From Saccoglossus kowalevskii (Eukaryota > Hemichordata > Enteropneusta > Harrimaniidae): 23,868 nt of DNA. Shown here piece after piece: positions 20,041 to 23,868 of this stretch. Below the pieces are notes generated by a model that was not told the DNA's origin, made no database searches, and saw only the letters and a list, made by a program, of their open reading frames with translations. The stretch's first letter is position 1, and each line of letters opens with the position of its first letter. The translations under genes were made by a program, and so were the position numbers. The stretch covers positions 2,617-26,484 of the forward strand of contig NW_003152270.1 in NCBI RefSeq assembly GCF_000003605.2, given 5' to 3'.

Positions 20041-21733
20041 CTCGGCAAGCCCTCACCCCTTTAATGTGAACAATGGCTTGAACTTTTCATCCTAATCAAA
20101 CTTCTGTTTTGCCCACTAGCTCATGAATGGTTCTTGGTACAAGAGCAACTGTATTTGAAGAACATCTATAAGGCAACCTGAGATATGTTTTACTCGTATC
20201 ATCATAACAGTGGCCTTCGATTTTGTTACAGTCTTCACTTTGTCTAGATTATACTTAAAACTCAGCAAGGTGTTTAATTGCTTTTGTGATAGCGTTTTCA
20301 TATTACCCTGTCAAATTCATTTATCTGAAAATCATTAGTGTGAACTCCCGTCAAGTTATGACTCGTGGTCACCCATAAGATAATGATTGCATCCAATATT
20401 AAAATAAAGATGACGGACTATAGCGTTAATTCATCTCGTTCTATTCTGGATTATTTAGAGCACATAAATATCTAAATATTTATATAACTGTGTTTTTTTT
20501 TATTTTTGCAATGTATTTGACATGCTTAAGATGTTACTCCTTGTTTTGCATATTGTCTGTATCACAGTTCCTGTGGGTTTCTGGTGTAATCCGTTATAGC
20601 TGTTGAGGGCACTGCAGCTGGTCGACAACCAGTTATGCTCTTGTATTCAATAACTGAACTTTTAATAGAAGGAATTGATTGTTTCTTATTGGCAATTAAT
20701 ACCAGAATATTGATGATAAAACTCAAAACATTACAACATAGTTCATTACATAACTGACTGTCCGAACTTAGACTTTAAATGTTTATTCATGCCAGGGTAC
20801 TTACCCTGTGTTTTATTCTGAGGGCCATGTAATTTGCAAATCCTGGCTATGTGCTTGAATTGATCTCAATGAACTTCGGTTTAATACGTAACTGATCGTC
20901 AAATCTCGGACTTTAATTGTGCATGTAAACCTGGGTACTAACCCTGTGTTTTTTTGAATGGCCATGCAATTTGCAAATCCTGGCTATGTGCTTGAATTGA
21001 TCTCAATGAACTTCGGTTTAATACGTAACTGATCGTCAAATCTCGGCCTTTAATTGTGCATGTAAACCCGGGTACTAACCCTGTGTTTTTTGAATGGCCA
21101 TGTAATTTGCAAATCCTGGCTATGTGCTTGAATTGATCTCAATGAACTTCGGTTTAATACGTAACTGATCGTCAAATCTCGGACTTTAATTGTGCATGTA
21201 AACCCGGGTACTAACCCTGTGTTTTTTGAATGGCCATGTAATTTGCAAATCCTGGCTATGTGCTTGAATTGATCCCAATGAACTTCGGTTTAATACGTAA
21301 CTGATCGTCAAATCTCGGACTTTAATTGTGCATGTAAACCCGGGTACTAACCCTGTGTTTTTTTGAATGGCCATGTAATTTGCAAACCCTGGCTATGTGC
21401 TAAAATTCGTCTCAAATCACTATGGTTCATTACGTAACTGACCGCCCAATTTCACTGTGCATTCAAGCTACAGTAATGACCCTGTGTTTTTCCAGAGGAC
21501 CATGTAATTTGAAAACCCTATCTTTGTGTTAAAATTAGTCCCAATTGGACTTTAATTGTGCATGCAAACCAGGGTACCGACCCCGTGTTGTTTCTGTGTT
21601 GCACCTTGTAATTTCCAAACCCTGGTCCAATTCACATTGGGTAATATGTAACTGACTGTCACAGTTTTGACTTTAATTGTGTACGAGAACCAGCTGCAGG
21701 GGCCATATATATGTCCTTCGAATATACAGTACA
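20041..21733. repeat. 1.69-kb tandem unit 2
   Basis: Second copy of the preceding 1,690-base unit, ending at AATATACAGTACA. Only scattered single-base changes (for example CCTACTAGC to CCCACTAGC near its start) and changes in T-run length separate it from unit 1, so the duplication is recent or an assembly effect. Confidence 0.9.
20793..21476. repeat. 136-bp satellite array in unit 2
   Basis: Landmarks at 20794, 20933, 21070, 21206 and 21342 repeat the array of unit 1 with the same number of units. The whole 1.69-kb block was therefore copied together, not by independent expansion. Confidence 0.9.
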
Positions 21734-22357
21734 TTGAGTATGTTGTCCACAGAAACCCAGAATAAATCTAGACATTACTTTAGACATTCAGTTATTAATA
21801 ATGCAAAAAAGATGCAGTATAATGTCATAGTAACATCATTTATTGCACAGTTATCGACATATGAAGTTAACTTTAACTATAATTATCCTAGATACATGTA
21901 ATTTAAAAGTGAAGGGTATTATTTGCGTGCATTCGGTATACATAATTCTTAATAATTACAGTTAATTTGATCTAAATACTGCCAGAGTGGCTTTCTGATA
22001 TATGACTGGAGAATTGGTGTTTTGATTCCACTCAATAATTCCCAACCTATGATCTATCGCATCCTACATATACAGTATGCTAAAGTGTACAGCGTCCAAG
22101 ACATAACTTGTATGGACTCCCAATCGGATTGAACAACATTCTATCAAACATTCATTTTTGTTCTAGAATAAACCCTTCATTTGACTTGTACAGGAATTAA
22201 AATATATTTAGTCCTATATGCAAACGGAGTAGACCTTGCAACTGATAACGTATAATTGTTGAAGCACGTGGTCTACAGTACGAAGTTATCCAAAACTACG
22301 CAATGAAAAGTACCTAACTATTGATAACTGGCACAAAGATAATTAATTGCCATCTTT
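21734..22357 (-). other. 3' flank and putative 3' UTR of gene C
   Basis: From about 21805 to 22357 the sequence aligns with the flanks of copies A and B. The putative poly(A) signal lies at 21839-21844, about 515 bases after the stop codon. No coding frame is credible. Bases 21734-21804 join this flank to the tandem 1.69-kb units. Confidence 0.5.
21839..21844 (-). promoter_or_regulatory. Putative poly(A) signal of gene C
   Basis: AATAAA on the minus strand, placed about 30 bases inside the edge of the homology shared by the three gene copies. Confidence 0.45.
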
Positions 22358-23698
22358 CTATGTACTGGCTTGAATCAGATCGTCAACGAAATTAGGATCA
22401 TCAGTGTAATATTCGCAGGTATAGATGGTATACTCGTCATTTTTGCGAACCAAACAGAATCTATCACGAGTTGAGATTTTCTCAGAATGTGTCGCTAATA
22501 ACTCGATCTCTGTGGCGATGGCTGATGGACAATCCTATATGTGAACAAAAACATTGATTGATGGAATCAGAGAAGAAAATGTTGAGACGCAATAACAAAT
22601 AAACATATACGACTGTTTCCCTACGAATGTTTTCATTCCACACAATTTAGTTACTTTGTAAATGACTGCATTATTTCAAGCAGTATTAGTATATCAAACA
22701 TTTAAAGTGTAAAATATGGTATTATACATTTAAAAATGAAGTAAATAAGTGGTACAATAATCAAACTATCACAACACCCAACCTTCTCTCTCTTTTTTCC
22801 CCTACGATTGTGTTGATGCGTTTTTGCTTATTGTAGTGTATGTTTACAAAGAAATAAACATTGCAGGTTACTCACCACAATTGTACAAACAAATTGGACC
22901 CATGCGTCTTCTATTTCGTCGACCTCACATCGCTGACAATTGTCAGTTGGCACTGCTACCGTTCCCTGTAAAACAATGTATATCGATATATACAAAGTTG
23001 TTTTAGTTAATATGAAACATAATAATGAAAAACCTTGTTACGCCACAATATTAGAAAATGTTGTTCATTATGCAGTATAAATTTCTCTATTTAGTGAATA
23101 TATCTCGTTAGGAGGCTATGACTTTCTCCAAAACACTTCAACCCATGCTGCAAGGCTTAGTTTAGTACCAAATTTGTCTTAAAGTCCTAAGTGGGAATCA
23201 TTGCTTTATCACACAAGAACAAAACCAGCCCAGTTTCTATTGCACACAAATGCACATTGTGATATTAAATTATGACTTTTGACAGAACTGTTTCACTAAA
23301 TATATTGCTTGTGTCAAAACATCAATAATGTTTTACTTGAATGTGCAAAATTAGCGGAATTCAAAATAACGTACTATATCGCCCTTTTTAATGGAGTCGA
23401 TTCGGTCTGCGAGTATTTCCACATATGCATAGTGACGTGTACCAGGCACGAATGCTGCATTGCCATAATAATATGCTGCATGGAACATAACTTCTTTTCC
23501 CTCAATAGTATTTTCAATATCTGCTATGTCAAGTGGGCAGGTGAAATCCTCTGTGCATACATTATGCCATACTCCATTGTCGTACATAGCACCATTACAA
23601 TTCGTACAAGTGCCATTAGCAGGGTTTCCAGGGTGATCTTGAGCATGTGATGTCACTGCCATCATGATCAGACCCCAAAATGAAAGTGATACAAACAT
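22358..23698 (-). CDS. Secreted cysteine-rich protein, copy C (three coding exons)
   Basis: Spliced by hand: exons 23698-23375 (108 codons), 22965-22876 (30 codons) and 22534-22358 (58 codons plus TAG). Donors are GTACGT and GTGAGT; acceptors are TTTTACAG and CACATATAG; introns of 409 and 341 bases are phase 0, as in copy B. TTTTCAG lies five bases before the ATG, so a 5' untranslated exon lies beyond the window. The 196-residue product has a signal peptide (SFWGLIMMAV, likely cleavage after residue 19), an NGT sequon at 28-30, and cysteines at 31, 34, 48, 54, 118, 121, 135, 140, 165 and 178. Residue 131 is Val, where copies A and B have Cys. Patterns such as AYYYGN and an EIL...KKGDI...CQRC run loosely resemble an NTR/TIMP-type domain. 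Function is unknown; secretion is the only confident prediction. Confidence 0.83.
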
Positions 23699-23756
23699 GG
23701 TTCCTGAAAATAAATGTATTAAATAAATAAAATCCTGTTTCCTGAGAATAAATACG

Positions 23757-23827
23757 TCAGTCAGTCAGTCAGTCAGTCAGTCAGTCAGTCAGTCAGTCAG
23801 TCAGTCAGTCAGTCAGTCAGTCAGTCA

Positions 23828-23868
<41 letters not shown>
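23757..23868. repeat. Compound microsatellite (TCAG)19 (CCAG)9
   Basis: Nineteen perfect TCAG copies at 23757-23832 are followed by nine CCAG copies to the window edge, where the array continues or is cut. It lies just upstream of the acceptor of gene C, in its presumed first intron. Confidence 0.97.

Noticed and set aside
18351-21733. CRISPR-like direct repeats
   Set aside because: The period is 136 bases with no constant-repeat/variable-spacer pattern; it is a satellite in a eukaryotic setting.
19859-21734. Several 60-65 codon minus-strand frames
   Set aside because: They recur only because the 1.69-kb and 136-bp repeats recur; their content follows the repeat period.
1-23868. tRNA, rRNA or other structured RNA genes
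   Set aside because: I saw no cloverleaf, conserved A/B boxes or rRNA core sequence on reading both strands; a covariance-model search was not possible.

Overview
The window looks like nuclear DNA of an animal, most likely a marine invertebrate such as a mollusc. It is AT-rich, has no operon-like packing or Shine-Dalgarno sites, carries genes split by GT-AG introns, and holds remains of a mariner transposon and a non-LTR retrotransposon plus nested tandem repeats. The taxon is inferred from style, not from a diagnostic gene.

The main content is a tandem family of one small secreted cysteine-rich protein on the minus strand, in three copies A, B and C. I spliced these by hand. B (7478-8850) and C (22358-23698) each give an intact 196-residue protein from three coding exons of 108, 30 and 58 codons, both introns in phase 0, with an AG acceptor just upstream of the ATG that implies an upstream non-coding exon. 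A (724-1348) is a broken copy: it keeps the 30-codon exon, has lost the acceptor and start of the last exon, and lacks the signal-peptide exon. The function is unknown; the first half has a weak look of a netrin/TIMP-type (NTR) fold.

Layout from left to right: 1-1498, 3' flank and remnant of gene A; 1501-5027, a repeat block made of three copies of a ~1.04 kb unit (R1), a unique tail and a broken terminal exon; 5040-5800, intergenic with a CCAAT/TATA promoter-like patch; 5807-8852, gene B with a 5'-truncated retrotransposon (6391-7464) inserted antisense one base after its stop codon; 8857-9707, simple repeats and three ~198-bp tandem units; 9708-11350, no clear gene; 11352-13160, the second copy of the repeat block, with one R1 unit and an intact version of the terminal exon (gene D, plus strand); 13821-17154, a long imperfect inverted repeat whose arms flank a dead mariner element (about 14915-16115); 17155-18350, little content; 18351-21733, two nearly identical ~1.69-kb units, each built around a 136-bp satellite; 21805-23703, gene C; 23757-23868, a compound tetranucleotide microsatellite.

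The genes do not form a pathway visible here. The region reads as a birth-and-death cluster: tandem duplication of a secreted protein gene, loss of one copy, loss of a shared poly(A) signal in another together with a transposon in its 3' UTR, and segmental duplication that also copied a second cysteine-containing terminal exon.
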